Part shown: one piece after another, positions 8,265 through 16,725 of the stretch
Layout: each line of letters opens with the position of its first letter
Numbering within the stretch: the stretch's first letter is position 1
NCBI RefSeq assembly: GCF_900104845.1
Contig: NZ_FNSR01000002.1
Location: forward strand, 1,302,001 to 1,366,000
From: Paraburkholderia caballeronis
Lineage (GTDB): Bacteria; Pseudomonadota; Gammaproteobacteria; Burkholderiales; Burkholderiaceae
DNA: 64,000 nt
Reading direction: 5' to 3'
Program-made: the position numbers and the translations under genes
The notes under the pieces: generated by a model
Database searches by the model: none
Told to the model about the DNA's origin: nothing
Seen by the model: the letters and a program-made list of their open reading frames with translations, nothing else

Positions 8265-9155
8265 ATGCTAGACAGAAAAGCCTTCAAAAGGTTGTTAATA
8301 CCTCTCGGGACCGGACTGGTCGTTTCTCTTTCGGGGTGCAATCTCACGGTCCTGGACCCGAAAGGCAGCGTCGGCGTCGCGGAGAAGTCGCTGATCGCCA
8401 CCGCGACGGGGGCCATGCTGCTCGTCGTGGTGCCGGTGATCCTGCTCACGCTGCTGTTCGCGTGGCGATACCGCGCGTCGAACCGCAGTGCGACCTACGC
8501 GCCGAAATGGTCCCATTCGACGGCGATCGAATTCGTCGTCTGGACGATCCCCACGCTGATCATCCTGTTCCTCGGCATCCTGACGTGGAAGACGTCGCAC
8601 GAACTCGACCCGTACAAGCCGTTGCAATCGGAAGTGAAGCCGATCAACGTCGACGTCGTCGCACTCGACTGGAAGTGGCTGTTCATCTACCCGGATCTCG
8701 GCATCGCGACGGTGAACCAGCTGGCGGTGCCGGTCGGCACGCCGATCAACTTCCGGATCACGTCCGATTCGGTGATGAACTCGTTCTTCATCCCGCAGCT
8801 CGGCACGCAGGTCTATGCGATGGCGGGCATGCAGACGCGCCTGCACCTGATCGCCGACGAGGCGGGCGACTACGCCGGCCTGTCGTCCAACTACAGCGGC
8901 CGCGGCTTCTCGGACATGAAGTTCCGCACGCTCGCGAAGTCCCCCGAGGAATTCAACGCGTGGGTCGAAAAGGTGAAGGCGACGCCGCAGCAACTGGGCA
9001 TGGACCAGTACGCGACGGTTGCGCAGCCGAGCGAAAAGGCGCCGGTGCAGTACTTCTCGACCGTCGATCCGAAGCTCTTCCACAACATCATTGCGAAGTA
9101 CAACAACGGCCACGTCACTGATTTTCGTGACGCTGCCTGCGGTACGAAGGGGTAA
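8265..9155 (+). CDS. cyoA: Cytochrome o ubiquinol oxidase subunit II
   Basis: 296 aa from ATG 8265. A lipoprotein signal with lipobox LSGC (Cys about residue 25) is followed by two transmembrane segments (about 45-68 and 88-108) and a periplasmic cupredoxin-like domain. As in quinol oxidases, the CuA-ligand cysteines of cytochrome c oxidases are absent from the 'YNG/NYSGRGFSDMKF' region. It is the ubiquinol-side subunit of the proton-pumping bo3 oxidase. First gene of cyoABCD; cyoB follows after three bases. The upstream frame is open, but the N-terminal signal decides this start. Confidence 0.95.
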   Translation: MLDRKAFKRLLIPLGTGLVVSLSGCNLTVLDPKGSVGVAEKSLIATATGAMLLVVVPVILLTLLFAWRYRASNRSATYAPKWSHSTAIEFVVWTIPTLIILFLGILTWKTSHELDPYKPLQSEVKPINVDVVALDWKWLFIYPDLGIATVNQLAVPVGTPINFRITSDSVMNSFFIPQLGTQVYAMAGMQTRLHLIADEAGDYAGLSSNYSGRGFSDMKFRTLAKSPEEFNAWVEKVKATPQQLGMDQYATVAQPSEKAPVQYFSTVDPKLFHNIIAKYNNGHVTDFRDAACGTKG

Positions 9156-9158
9156 CGC

Positions 9159-11144
9159 ATGTTCGGCAAACTCACATTAGAGGCGATTCCGTTCGATCAG
9201 CCCATCATCATGGGGGCTGCGGCCTTCATGGCGCTGCTGGTCATCGGCGTAGCGGCGGCCATCACGGTCGCGGGCAAGTGGAAGTGGTTGTGGAGCGAGT
9301 ACCTGACGAGCGTCGATCACAAGCGGATCGGCGTGATGTACATCGTCGTCGCGGTGCTGATGCTGGTGCGCGGTTTCGTCGACGCGGTGATGATGCGTAT
9401 CCAGCAGGCGGTCGCGCTCGACGGGCCGGGCTACCTGCCAGCGCATCACTATGACCAGATCTTCACCGCGCACGGCGTCATCATGATCTTCTTCATGGCG
9501 ATGGCGCTGATGGTGGGTCTGTTCAACCTCGTCGTGCCGTTGCAGATCGGCGCGCGCGACGTCGCCTTCCCGTTCCTGAACTCGCTGTCGTTCTGGATGA
9601 CCGCGATCAGCGCGATCCTGATGAACCTGTCGCTCGTGATCGGCGAGTTCGCGCAGGTCGGCTGGCTCGCGTATCCGCCGCTGTCCGAGCTGCAGTTCAG
9701 TCCGGGTGTCGGGGTCGACTATTACATATGGGCGATCCAGTTGTCCGGGGTCGGCACGCTGATAACCGGGATCAACTTCTTCGTCACGATCATCAAGATG
9801 CGTGCGCCTGGCATGTCGCTGATGAAGATGCCGGTGTTCACGTGGACCGCGCTGTGCTCGAACGTGCTGATCATGGCGACGTTCCCGATCCTGACGATCG
9901 CGCTCGCACTGCTCGGCCTCGACCGCTACGTCGGCACGCACTTCTTCACGAACGACGGCGGCGGCAACGCGATGCTGTATCTGAACCTGATCTGGGCGTG
10001 GGGCCACCCCGAGGTGTACATCCTCGTGCTGCCTGCGTTCGGCATCTATTCGGAAGTGATAGCCACGTTCTCGAAGAAGCCGCTGTTCGGCTACAAGACG
10101 ATGGTGTACGCGTCGTGCGTGATCATGGTGCTGGCGTTCCTCGTGTGGGCGCACCACTTCTTCACGATGGGCGCGGGCGCCGACGTGAACGCGTTCTTCG
10201 GCATCATGACGATGATCATCGCGATTCCGACCGGCGTGAAAATCTTCAACTGGCTGTTCACGATGTATCGCGGCCGGATCGAGTTCACCGCGCCGGTGTT
10301 GTGGACGATCGGCTTCATGGTCACGTTCTCGATCGGCGGGATGACCGGTGTGATGATGGCGATTCCGGGCGCGGACTTCGTGCTGCACAACTCGCTGTTC
10401 CTCGTCGCGCACTTCCATAACGCGATCATCGGCGGCGTCGTGTTCGGCTACCTCGCGGGTTTCAGCTACTGGTTCCCGAAGGTGTTCGGCTTCAAGCTGA
10501 ACGACAAGATCGGCAAGGGCGCGTTCTGGTGCTGGTTCGTCGGCTTCTACGTCGCCTTCGTGCCGATTTACGTGCTCGGCTTCATGGGCATGACGCGCCG
10601 GACCAACCACTACGACAATCCGGACTGGCAGCCGTGGCTGATCCTCGCCACGGTCGGCGTTGCGATCATCGCGGTCGGCGTCGTGCTGCAGGTCACGCAG
10701 GTGATCGTCAGCGTCATCAAGCGCAACAAGCCGGAATACCGTGACGTGACCGGCGATCCGTGGGGCGCGCGCACGCTCGAATGGGCAACGTCGTCGCCGC
10801 CGCCGGTGTACAACTTCGCGGTGATCCCGCAGGTTACCGAACTGGATGAGTTCGCGCACATGAAGGAAACCGGCCAGGGTCTCGGCGTCGCGGACAACTA
10901 TCGCGACATCCATATGCCGTCGAACACCAGCGCGGGTTTCTTCATCGGCGTACTCAGCCTCGTGTTCGGATTCTCCGGCGTGTGGCACATCACGTGGCTT
11001 GCGGTCGTGTCGCTGATCGCGATCGTTGCGGTCATCGCGCTCCGCAGCTTCGGCCGGAACGACGGTTACTACATTCCCGCCGACGAAGTCCGAGAAATCG
11101 AAGAACGGCGTAATCGCGCGCTGGCTGCCGTGGAGGCCAACTGA
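9159..11144 (+). CDS. cyoB: Cytochrome o ubiquinol oxidase subunit I
   Basis: A 661-aa haem-copper oxidase subunit with about 15 membrane spans. Key features include '[17 protein letters not shown]' (low-spin haem ligand His), '[17 protein letters not shown]' (CuB His and cross-linked Tyr), '[10 protein letters not shown]' (two CuB histidines) and '[11 protein letters not shown]' (haem ligands). It carries quinol oxidation to O2 reduction with proton pumping. Starts three bases after cyoA and ends TGATG-coupled to cyoC. Length equals the E. coli protein (663 aa). Confidence 0.98.
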   Translation: MFGKLTLEAIPFDQPIIMGAAAFMALLVIGVAAAITVAGKWKWLWSEYLTSVDHKRIGVMYIVVAVLMLVRGFVDAVMMRIQQAVALDGPGYLPAHHYDQIFTAHGVIMIFFMAMALMVGLFNLVVPLQIGARDVAFPFLNSLSFWMTAISAILMNLSLVIGEFAQVGWLAYPPLSELQFSPGVGVDYYIWAIQLSGVGTLITGINFFVTIIKMRAPGMSLMKMPVFTWTALCSNVLIMATFPILTIALALLGLDRYVGTHFFTNDGGGNAMLYLNLIWAWGHPEVYILVLPAFGIYSEVIATFSKKPLFGYKTMVYASCVIMVLAFLVWAHHFFTMGAGADVNAFFGIMTMIIAIPTGVKIFNWLFTMYRGRIEFTAPVLWTIGFMVTFSIGGMTGVMMAIPGADFVLHNSLFLVAHFHNAIIGGVVFGYLAGFSYWFPKVFGFKLNDKIGKGAFWCWFVGFYVAFVPIYVLGFMGMTRRTNHYDNPDWQPWLILATVGVAIIAVGVVLQVTQVIVSVIKRNKPEYRDVTGDPWGARTLEWATSSPPPVYNFAVIPQVTELDEFAHMKETGQGLGVADNYRDIHMPSNTSAGFFIGVLSLVFGFSGVWHITWLAVVSLIAIVAVIALRSFGRNDGYYIPADEVREIEERRNRALAAVEAN

Positions 11145-11755
11145 TGTTACAGAAAACCAATGCGGCGACGCTCGCCGAACACGACTACAACGAACATCCG
11201 GAGTCGCACTCGGTATTCGGGTTCTGGGTGTACCTGATGACCGACTGCATTCTGTTTGCGTCCCTGTTCGCCGTGTTCGGCGTGATGGCGCACCAGTTTG
11301 CGGGCGGCCCGACCGGCAAGGATCTGTTCGACATTCCGGGCGTCGCGCTCGAAACCGGCGTGCTGCTGCTGTCGAGCATCACGTACGGCTTTGCGATGCT
11401 CGGCGCGCACCAGCGCAAATCCGGCACGGTGCTCGGCTGGCTCGCGGTGACGTTCGCGCTCGGCGTGACCTTCCTCGTGATCGAACTGCGCGAGTTCTCG
11501 CATCTGATCGAGCAGGGCGCCGGCCCGGATCGCAGCGCGTTCCTGTCGTCGTTCTTCGCGCTGGTCAGCACGCACGGGCTTCACGTGTTCACCGGCCTGA
11601 TCTGGATGGTCGTGCTGATGGTGCAGGTGGTGCGCAGCCAGAACCTCGGCGAGCAGGAAGTGCGTCGTCTGACCTGCCTCAGCCTCTTCTGGCACTTCCT
11701 CGACGTCGTCTGGATCTGCGTGTTTACTTTCGTTTATCTCGGGAGCGTGCTCTAA
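11144..11755 (+). CDS. cyoC: Cytochrome o ubiquinol oxidase subunit III
   Basis: A 203-aa integral membrane protein with five predicted spans. The signature stretches 'VFGFWVYLMTDCILFASLFA' and 'HFLDVVWICVFTFVYL' are diagnostic for subunit III of bo3 oxidases. The ATG shares one base with the cyoB stop, and cyoD begins immediately after the stop codon. It stabilises the oxidase complex and carries no metal centre. Confidence 0.97.
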   Translation: MLQKTNAATLAEHDYNEHPESHSVFGFWVYLMTDCILFASLFAVFGVMAHQFAGGPTGKDLFDIPGVALETGVLLLSSITYGFAMLGAHQRKSGTVLGWLAVTFALGVTFLVIELREFSHLIEQGAGPDRSAFLSSFFALVSTHGLHVFTGLIWMVVLMVQVVRSQNLGEQEVRRLTCLSLFWHFLDVVWICVFTFVYLGSVL

Positions 11756-12085
11756 ATGGCTCATTCTCATTCGCCCGCTCAGGAGCCGCATGGCAGCCTC
11801 GGCGGTTATATCGCCGGCTTCGTCCTGTCGGTGCTGTTGACGGCCGGCGCATTCGGCCTCGTGCTGCACGGCGCGATGGACCCGGGCACGTCGATGATCG
11901 TGATCGCGATTCTCGCGCTCGTGCAGATCATCGTGCACATGGTGTTTTTCCTGCATCTGAACACGTCGTCCGGGCAGGGGTGGAACCTGCTGGCGATCGC
12001 TTATACGGTGCTTGCGGCGGCGTTCCTCGTGTTCGGTACGATATGGGTGATGCATAACGTCACGATGAACATGATGTCGCGTTAA
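11756..12085 (+). CDS. cyoD: Cytochrome o ubiquinol oxidase subunit IV
   Basis: A 109-aa protein with three transmembrane helices and the family signature 'IVHMVFFLHLN' (residues about 60-70). It assists CuB insertion and assembly of the bo3 oxidase. Last gene of the operon: no cyoE (haem O synthase) follows, so haem O must come from a farnesyltransferase encoded elsewhere. The stop codon lies inside a 16-base sequence that recurs at 32996 (15/16). Confidence 0.96.
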   Translation: MAHSHSPAQEPHGSLGGYIAGFVLSVLLTAGAFGLVLHGAMDPGTSMIVIAILALVQIIVHMVFFLHLNTSSGQGWNLLAIAYTVLAAAFLVFGTIWVMHNVTMNMMSR

Positions 12086-12093
12086 GCGCATCG
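12078..12093 (+). repeat. Direct repeat at the cyoD stop codon (left copy)
   Basis: CGCGTTAAGCGCATCG includes the last Arg codon and stop of cyoD. The right copy lies 20.9 kb away. See the right copy for details. Confidence 0.5.
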
Positions 12094-12095
12094 CA

Positions 12096-12128
12096 GCCGG
12101 GGAGCCTTGTGTGAAGGGGCTCTCCGGC
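12096..12128 (+). terminator. Hairpin after cyoD
   Basis: GCCGGGGAGCC (12096-12106) pairs with GGCTCTCCGGC (12118-12128) around an 11-base loop with one G-U pair; A12095/T12129 can extend it. No T-run follows, so termination efficiency is uncertain, but it closes the cyo operon. Confidence 0.65.
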
Positions 12129-12220
12129 TGGTCGACCCTATCAAGACTCCCTCCAGCTACCAGCCGCGTTGGGGCGACGCGCACTCCAGCCAACGCCCGG
12201 GATTGAAGACAACTGCGGAT

Positions 12221-12334
12221 TCAAGCGGTCGATGCAACGGATTGATGGAACCGCTCGGCCGGTGTGTCAAAGTTAAGCGTCTTACGCGGACGCTCGTTGA
12301 GTCGCCTTGCTACAGCGTCGAGTTCGGCTTGTGA
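12221..12334 (-). mobile_element. IS30-family transposase, C-terminal remnant
   Basis: The last 37 codons of an IS30-type transposase are recognisable (LDAVARRLNERPRKTL, then TPAERFHQSV), ending in a normal stop. The rest, including the DDE catalytic core and both terminal repeats, is missing. It is joined directly to a truncated transporter remnant, the sign of an old IS-mediated deletion. Confidence 0.75.
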
Positions 12335-12540
12335 ATAGGTAGGGTGGCACCCAAGGCAACGGCCAGATAAGTCAATGAACTGTTCAGGGCTGTTGCCATG
12401 CCTTTCGTCGCACCGGCTTGCTGTTGTCAGCACGGTCGAAATTCCCGTCAGCACCACGCCTTGCAGGACGCCCCAGACGAACATCGCGGGAACCAGAAGA
12501 GCAGGATTGGATTTACGATTTTCTGTTTCCAGATTCAACG
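12335..12540 (-). pseudogene. MFS transporter fragment (DHA1-like), frameshifted
   Basis: Two transmembrane stretches of a major facilitator protein can be read on the minus strand in two different frames: 'PALLVPAMFVWGVLQGV' (about 12440-12510) and 'GMATALNSSLTYLAVALGA' (about 12350-12410). The second resembles the TM10-11 region of Bcr/YdhP-type drug exporters. A frameshift separates them, and the 3' part is replaced by the IS30 remnant. No start is present. Confidence 0.6.
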
Positions 12541-12607
12541 CCGCTAAACCGAAGCAGTGCGATGAGCTTCCCCTCCGGCTCTTGCACATAAGCACGACGT
12601 CATCACA

Positions 12608-13627
12608 TCACGACTGGCGCGGGATGGAGACGCTGGTGATTTCCTCGCTTCTGCGCCAGAGTTCCTCGGCTGCGTCCGGGGCAATCGCATAGGCTTCGAC
12701 ACCGGTCGGACGTTTGGAGCGGTCTTCGCCGGCAATATCGACAGATCCGCCCTCCGGCAATACGGAAGTAATGTCGGAATCGGCGCAATACACGCCGCCT
12801 TTGCCGTCGAGTTGCGGACTGACCGCGCACCAGACGTGGGTGGCCGCTCCCTGCGGCACCGATTTCATGTCACGGCTCAGATCGACGACCGGCCGATTAT
12901 TCTCGTCGATGAATCCGCTCTTTTTCAGCCTTTCCAGCCCGACGTGCGTACCGAGATTCGTTCCCGAGATCCCGCCGGGATGGAGCGCGAACGCGCGAAT
13001 GCCTTCGTCCTTGCCTCGCCGATCAAGGCCAACCGCGAAGAGGATGTTGGCCGTCTTGGACTGGCCATACGCCTTGAACGCATCATAGTCACGGCGCTCG
13101 AAATTGATGTCGTCGAAAACGACCGGCGAGAAGCGGTGCCCGGCGGACGAGACTGATACGACGCGCGCGCCACCCGCCCGCTTAAGCGCCGGCCAGAGTC
13201 GCAGAGCCAGCCGGAAATGGCCGAGGTGGTTGGTGGAAAACTGCAGCTCATTGCCGTGTGCGTCGCGCTTCAGTTCGGGCAACGCCATGATGCCGGCGTT
13301 GTTGATGAGCAGATGAAGCGGCAGGCCTGTTTCGACGAAGTCGCGTGCGAAGTCATCGATCGAACGGGGATCGGTGAGATCCATCGATTGAACCTCCATG
13401 CCGCCGCCTGCTTCGGCGATGGTTCTGCGCGCGCGCTCGACGTCGCGCGCCGGCACGATGATTCGCGCGCCCGCCGAGGCGAGCGTGCGTGCTGTTTCCA
13501 GTCCGAGGCCCGAGTAGCCTCCCGTGACGATGGCTACCTTGCCGACCAGATCGACGCCCTTAATGATGTCCGCGGTCGTGGAAGCGCGGCTAAAACCTGA
13601 ACCGATCGGTGCCTGGGCTGTGCTCAT
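12608..13627 (-). CDS. Short-chain dehydrogenase/reductase (retinol-dehydrogenase-like)
   Basis: 339 aa from ATG 13627. The classical SDR elements are in order: TGGYSGLG cofactor motif (residues about 35-42), NNAG (about 110), catalytic Ser in VSVSSAGHR (about 160), and YGQSK (YxxxK, about 195). The C-terminal extension places it with long SDRs such as the RDH/WWOX-like bacterial oxidoreductases. NAD(P) dependence is expected; the substrate is unknown. It lies in a minus-strand set with a broken hydrolase and an aldo/keto reductase, probably controlled by the divergent AraC gene. An upstream extension to 13669 is open but lacks a good ribosome binding site. Confidence 0.88.
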   Translation of the reverse strand: MSTAQAPIGSGFSRASTTADIIKGVDLVGKVAIVTGGYSGLGLETARTLASAGARIIVPARDVERARRTIAEAGGGMEVQSMDLTDPRSIDDFARDFVETGLPLHLLINNAGIMALPELKRDAHGNELQFSTNHLGHFRLALRLWPALKRAGGARVVSVSSAGHRFSPVVFDDINFERRDYDAFKAYGQSKTANILFAVGLDRRGKDEGIRAFALHPGGISGTNLGTHVGLERLKKSGFIDENNRPVVDLSRDMKSVPQGAATHVWCAVSPQLDGKGGVYCADSDITSVLPEGGSVDIAGEDRSKRPTGVEAYAIAPDAAEELWRRSEEITSVSIPRQS

Positions 13628-13686
13628 TGCTATATGTCCTTTTCCTGAATCAGAGTAATTTCTCGGCAATTTGATATACAGATTTT

Positions 13687-14353
13687 CTAATTGCTTGCAT
13701 CTAAAAAGCCGATTAGTGCGGCATTCGTTTGCTCTGCCGCCTCAAGTGGGGGCCAGTGGCCTGCTTCCGGGCGCTCGATAACCCTCGTAGATCTACAAGG
13801 ACGTGCCGCAGGACTTCCCGCGTGACGGGGTGTAGCTCGTTCAGACCATCTGCTGCGCCAACCAGCAAGAAAGATGGGATCTGAAACCTGCGGCCGGCGA
13901 AAACCGATGCCTGAGACAGGACTCAAGCGCACGGTAGTCGTTGAGCGGGCGGTGAAATCCGTTACGCTCAAATTGACCGACCATAACGGCGAAGTCGGTG
14001 GGATCAACGAAGCTCGGTAGTCCGGACGGCGCGGGCCGAAGCAGGCCGCGGTCGATGTCCATCGGATGCCAACGCGCTTCTTTCGGAGCTTCCCCAGACG
14101 TCCAGTAGAAAGCTGCCGGGAGCGTTTTTCTCGCGTCAGCCCACTCGTTGTCAGCCGCTGGACGCATCTGCTGAAACATCTGGCGCCGCCAGCTACGCCC
14201 TGTGTCAGAGAACCCGTGACAGAACATCACTGCGGGTCCCTCTCCACACTCGACAACATGCAGCGATACGTCATCTGTGGCGATATCGCGTTCCTTCACG
14301 CTCTCGCCGTCAGGCAGAGAGCCGGGCAAGTGACGGCACGGTTCGGCCATCAA
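13687..14353 (-). pseudogene. Alpha/beta hydrolase (epoxide-hydrolase-like), broken
   Basis: Three pieces of one epoxide-hydrolase-like protein are visible in different frames. The N-terminus ('VVECGEGPAVMFCHGFSDT', oxyanion HGF motif) lies near 14200-14300. A middle 'KEARWHPMDIDRGLLRP' and 'YRALE' part lies near 13910-14080. The C-terminal catalytic His block ('ERPEAGHWPPLEAAEQTNAA') ends at 13687. The nucleophile elbow and much of the core are missing, so large deletions and at least one frameshift have occurred. The total span is 667 bases, against about 950 for an intact gene. Its 5' end overlaps the 3' end of the aldo/keto reductase. Confidence 0.65.
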
Positions 14354-15377
14354 CCGTCATGCCGGAGAAAGCGAGCATCGGCGCCAGAGTGTCGTTGTTC
14401 TCGGCCGGGAAATTCAGCTTTGGTTTGGAGACCAGGCTGAGTTTGCCGATCTGCTCGGCGGACAGCGCCACTTCGAGAGAATCGAGATTGTCTTTGAGTT
14501 GATCGAGCCGCCGAGCGCCAATCAGGGTGGAACTGACGCCGGCTTGCGATCTGACCCAGGCCAACGCCACCGACGCAGGACTGATGCCAAGCTCCGACGC
14601 AACCTCCACGACCGCTTCGATGATGTCGTAGTCCGCTTCACTGGGAACGCCGACCATGTTCGTACGCTTCGTGTCGACCTGGCCTGTGCCGCCGCGCCTG
14701 AACTTGCCGCTCAGGAAACCACTTTTGAGCGGAGACCAGGGCATGATGCCCATTCCCATCGCCTGCGCCATCGGAAACAGTTCGCCTTCGCTGGTCCGCT
14801 CCAGCAGCGAATATTCGAGTTGCAACGCGATGATCGGCGCCCATCCGCGGAAGTGGGCGATTGTCTGCGCCTCGGCCGTTTTCCAGGCGGGAATGTCCGA
14901 GAAGCCGACATAACGGATCTTGCCAGCCGTGACGAGATCGTCGAGACCTCGCAAGGTTTCTTCGATCGGTGCCATCCGATCCCAGTTGTGCAGCCAGTAG
15001 ATGTCGATGTAGTCGCTCTGGAGCCGGTTCAACGAGGCTTCGCACTGCTGGATGAGCGCCTTGCGTCCGGCGCCGCCACCGTTCGGATCGCCGGGGAACA
15101 GGTTGCAATAGAACTTCGTGCTGAGCACGATCTCGTCGCGCCGGACTTTGTTCTGCTTGAGATAGTCGCCGATGATCTGCTCGGAATGACCGGCAGTGTA
15201 GATATTGGCCGTATCCACGAAGTTTCCCCCGCGGCCTCGATACTCATCGAGCATGTGGAACGACTCTTCGGGGCTTGCACCCCAGCCGAAGTCTTCGCCG
15301 AAGGTCATGGTTCCGAGGCAATACGGGCTGACACGCAGGCCAGAACGCCCGAGCGTGACGAAGTGATTGAGAGGCAT
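14310..15377 (-). CDS. Aldo/keto reductase
   Basis: A 355-aa (beta/alpha)8 NADPH-dependent reductase. The catalytic tetrad can be placed: Asp and Tyr in 'VDTANIYTAG' (residues about 54-60), Lys in 'LSTKFY' (about 87) and His in 'IYWLHNWD' (about 131). The phosphate-binding 'LIGARRLDQLKDNLDS' segment is near residue 290. Such enzymes reduce aldehydes and ketones; the exact substrate is unknown. It is divergent from an AraC-type regulator 80 bases away, the usual arrangement for an inducible detoxifying reductase. The gene is intact although its downstream neighbour is decayed. Confidence 0.92.
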   Translation of the reverse strand: MPLNHFVTLGRSGLRVSPYCLGTMTFGEDFGWGASPEESFHMLDEYRGRGGNFVDTANIYTAGHSEQIIGDYLKQNKVRRDEIVLSTKFYCNLFPGDPNGGGAGRKALIQQCEASLNRLQSDYIDIYWLHNWDRMAPIEETLRGLDDLVTAGKIRYVGFSDIPAWKTAEAQTIAHFRGWAPIIALQLEYSLLERTSEGELFPMAQAMGMGIMPWSPLKSGFLSGKFRRGGTGQVDTKRTNMVGVPSEADYDIIEAVVEVASELGISPASVALAWVRSQAGVSSTLIGARRLDQLKDNLDSLEVALSAEQIGKLSLVSKPKLNFPAENNDTLAPMLAFSGMTVDGRTVPSLARLSA

Positions 15378-15445
15378 GCGAGATCTCCGGGACGAGTTAA
15401 TTCATCGCATGGTAGGCTGATAAGAATGTACGAAGAAGACGCGTC

Positions 15446-15477
15446 AGTTCAATTTTTATGCGCGAGAGTTCAATTTT
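15446..15477 (+). promoter_or_regulatory. Two 11-base direct repeats, 21 bases apart, at the start of the AraC gene
   Basis: AGTTCAATTTT occurs at 15446-15456 and again at 15467-15477. The 21-base period (two helical turns) is that of tandem AraC-family half-sites. They overlap the first possible ATG (15458) of the regulator gene, which suggests autoregulation and control of the divergent reductase. They may also mean that translation begins further in, at TTG 15476. Confidence 0.5.
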
Positions 15478-16438
15478 GCAGGCCGATCCCCTCTCAGACC
15501 TACTGGACTTCCTTCAGGCTCGTTGCGATTTGTCCGGGCGGCTTGTCGCGGGCGGCGCCTGGGCACGCCGCTTCATTAATCTGGATGCGATCAAATTTTG
15601 TGCGGTCACAGAGGGGGGTTGCTGGTATTCCATTGACGGCATGGCTGAGCCGGCCCGGGCGGACATCGGCGACGTCCTGATTACCAATGGCACACGCACC
15701 CTGACTCTCGCCAGCGCCGCAGCGCTGGTTCCGGATGCGACGACCACGCCGGTCGTTCGGGACGGCAACGATCAGTATCAGCTTGGCGAAGGTTGTGACT
15801 TCACCATGCTGGGCGGCACCGTGCAGATTGATGCAGATCGGCAAGCATTACTTCTGAACGGTCTGCCGCCGCTCATTCATGTCCGGGGAACCACAGACGA
15901 AGCCAGGCCACTTGCCTGGTTGCTTGAACAACTGGTGGCGGAAATGAAGGGCGGTCGGCCGGGCCGGGCGGCCGTCATATCAGGACTGGCCCAACTGTTA
16001 TTCATCCAGACACTACGAGCCTATCTGGCACATGCTTCGGATGGCGACAAAGGGTGGCTGAAGGGCTTCGGCGACCAACGGTTAGCCGTCGTGCTGAGTC
16101 ACATCCATAGTGAGCCTTCCCGGAACTGGGGTCTTGAAGAACTGGCGAAAAAAGCGGGGATGTCGAGAACGTCGCTCGCGGTACGATTCCGCGAAATGAT
16201 GGGCGTTCCGCCACTCGCTTACTTGACCCAATGGCGAATGTATCTGGCGAGACGCGAGCTTCGGGCAGGCGCCTCGATCTCCGAGGCGGCGGCCTCGGTC
16301 GGGTACGCATCCGACAGTGCCTTCAGTAGCGCATTCAAGCGCGTGATGGCTGTTGCGCCCGGCCAGTACCGGAGAGCGGCGCAGGGAGAAATCGAGGTGC
16401 CGCAGACGCCCAACAAATCTGACACGCTCGACTTCTAG
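15458..16438 (+). CDS. AraC-family transcriptional regulator (cupin_6 plus HTH_18)
   Basis: 326 aa from ATG 15458, or 320 aa from TTG 15476. The latter gives the usual family beginning 'DPLSDLLDFLQ' and would leave the tandem repeat in the leader. The N-terminal cupin-like domain spans residues about 10-190 and the double HTH AraC domain about 210-310 ('RMYLARRELRAG', 'ASVGYASDSAFSSAFKR'). Regulators of this subgroup typically sit beside, and activate, aldo/keto reductase and SDR genes, as here. Confidence 0.9.
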   Translation: MRESSILQADPLSDLLDFLQARCDLSGRLVAGGAWARRFINLDAIKFCAVTEGGCWYSIDGMAEPARADIGDVLITNGTRTLTLASAAALVPDATTTPVVRDGNDQYQLGEGCDFTMLGGTVQIDADRQALLLNGLPPLIHVRGTTDEARPLAWLLEQLVAEMKGGRPGRAAVISGLAQLLFIQTLRAYLAHASDGDKGWLKGFGDQRLAVVLSHIHSEPSRNWGLEELAKKAGMSRTSLAVRFREMMGVPPLAYLTQWRMYLARRELRAGASISEAAASVGYASDSAFSSAFKRVMAVAPGQYRRAAQGEIEVPQTPNKSDTLDF

Positions 16439-16725
16439 GAGAGTAGTGGCGGCCGTCAAGACTTTGCCGCGCGCCATGATGTGCCTCTCATTTCACTCTC
16501 TGGCCGGTCCAGGTTCGCTGCCAGGACAACCTTCTCGCGGGTTGACGGAAGCCCACCGTCTGTCCGCCGCGTGCACCGCTGACGATGGCCGTCACGTGCT
16601 CGCGGCCGATCCGGTCTTAGCATAGAAGAATGCTTTGCATTACATCCGAAAAGAATATTTTGACTTGGAATTTGACTTGTTAGATTGGCAGCCAATGCAA
16701 TGTCCTATGGGACAGCGGAGGCTGT
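16439..16725. other. Intergenic region upstream of the Rieske gene
   Basis: 287 bases without a supportable gene. The last 110 bases are AT-rich and hold the regulatory element at 16619-16641 and the promoter of the catabolic cluster. Confidence 0.5.
16619..16641 (+). promoter_or_regulatory. Cluster regulatory element, copy 1 (Rieske operon)
   Basis: AGCATAG (16619-16625), 10 bases, TGCATT (16636-16641), followed by an AT-rich tract including GAATATTTTGAC. It lies about 85 bases before the Rieske ATG. The same element, with TGCATAG as first half, precedes three other transcription units of this cluster. Probably an LTTR binding site. Confidence 0.6.

Noticed and set aside
9177..10988. 603-codon open frame antisense to cyoB, rich in His/Arg/Asp
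   Set aside because: It is a mirror of the cyoB coding frame in high-GC DNA; the composition (R/H/D) is typical of antisense frames, and cyoB is unmistakable.
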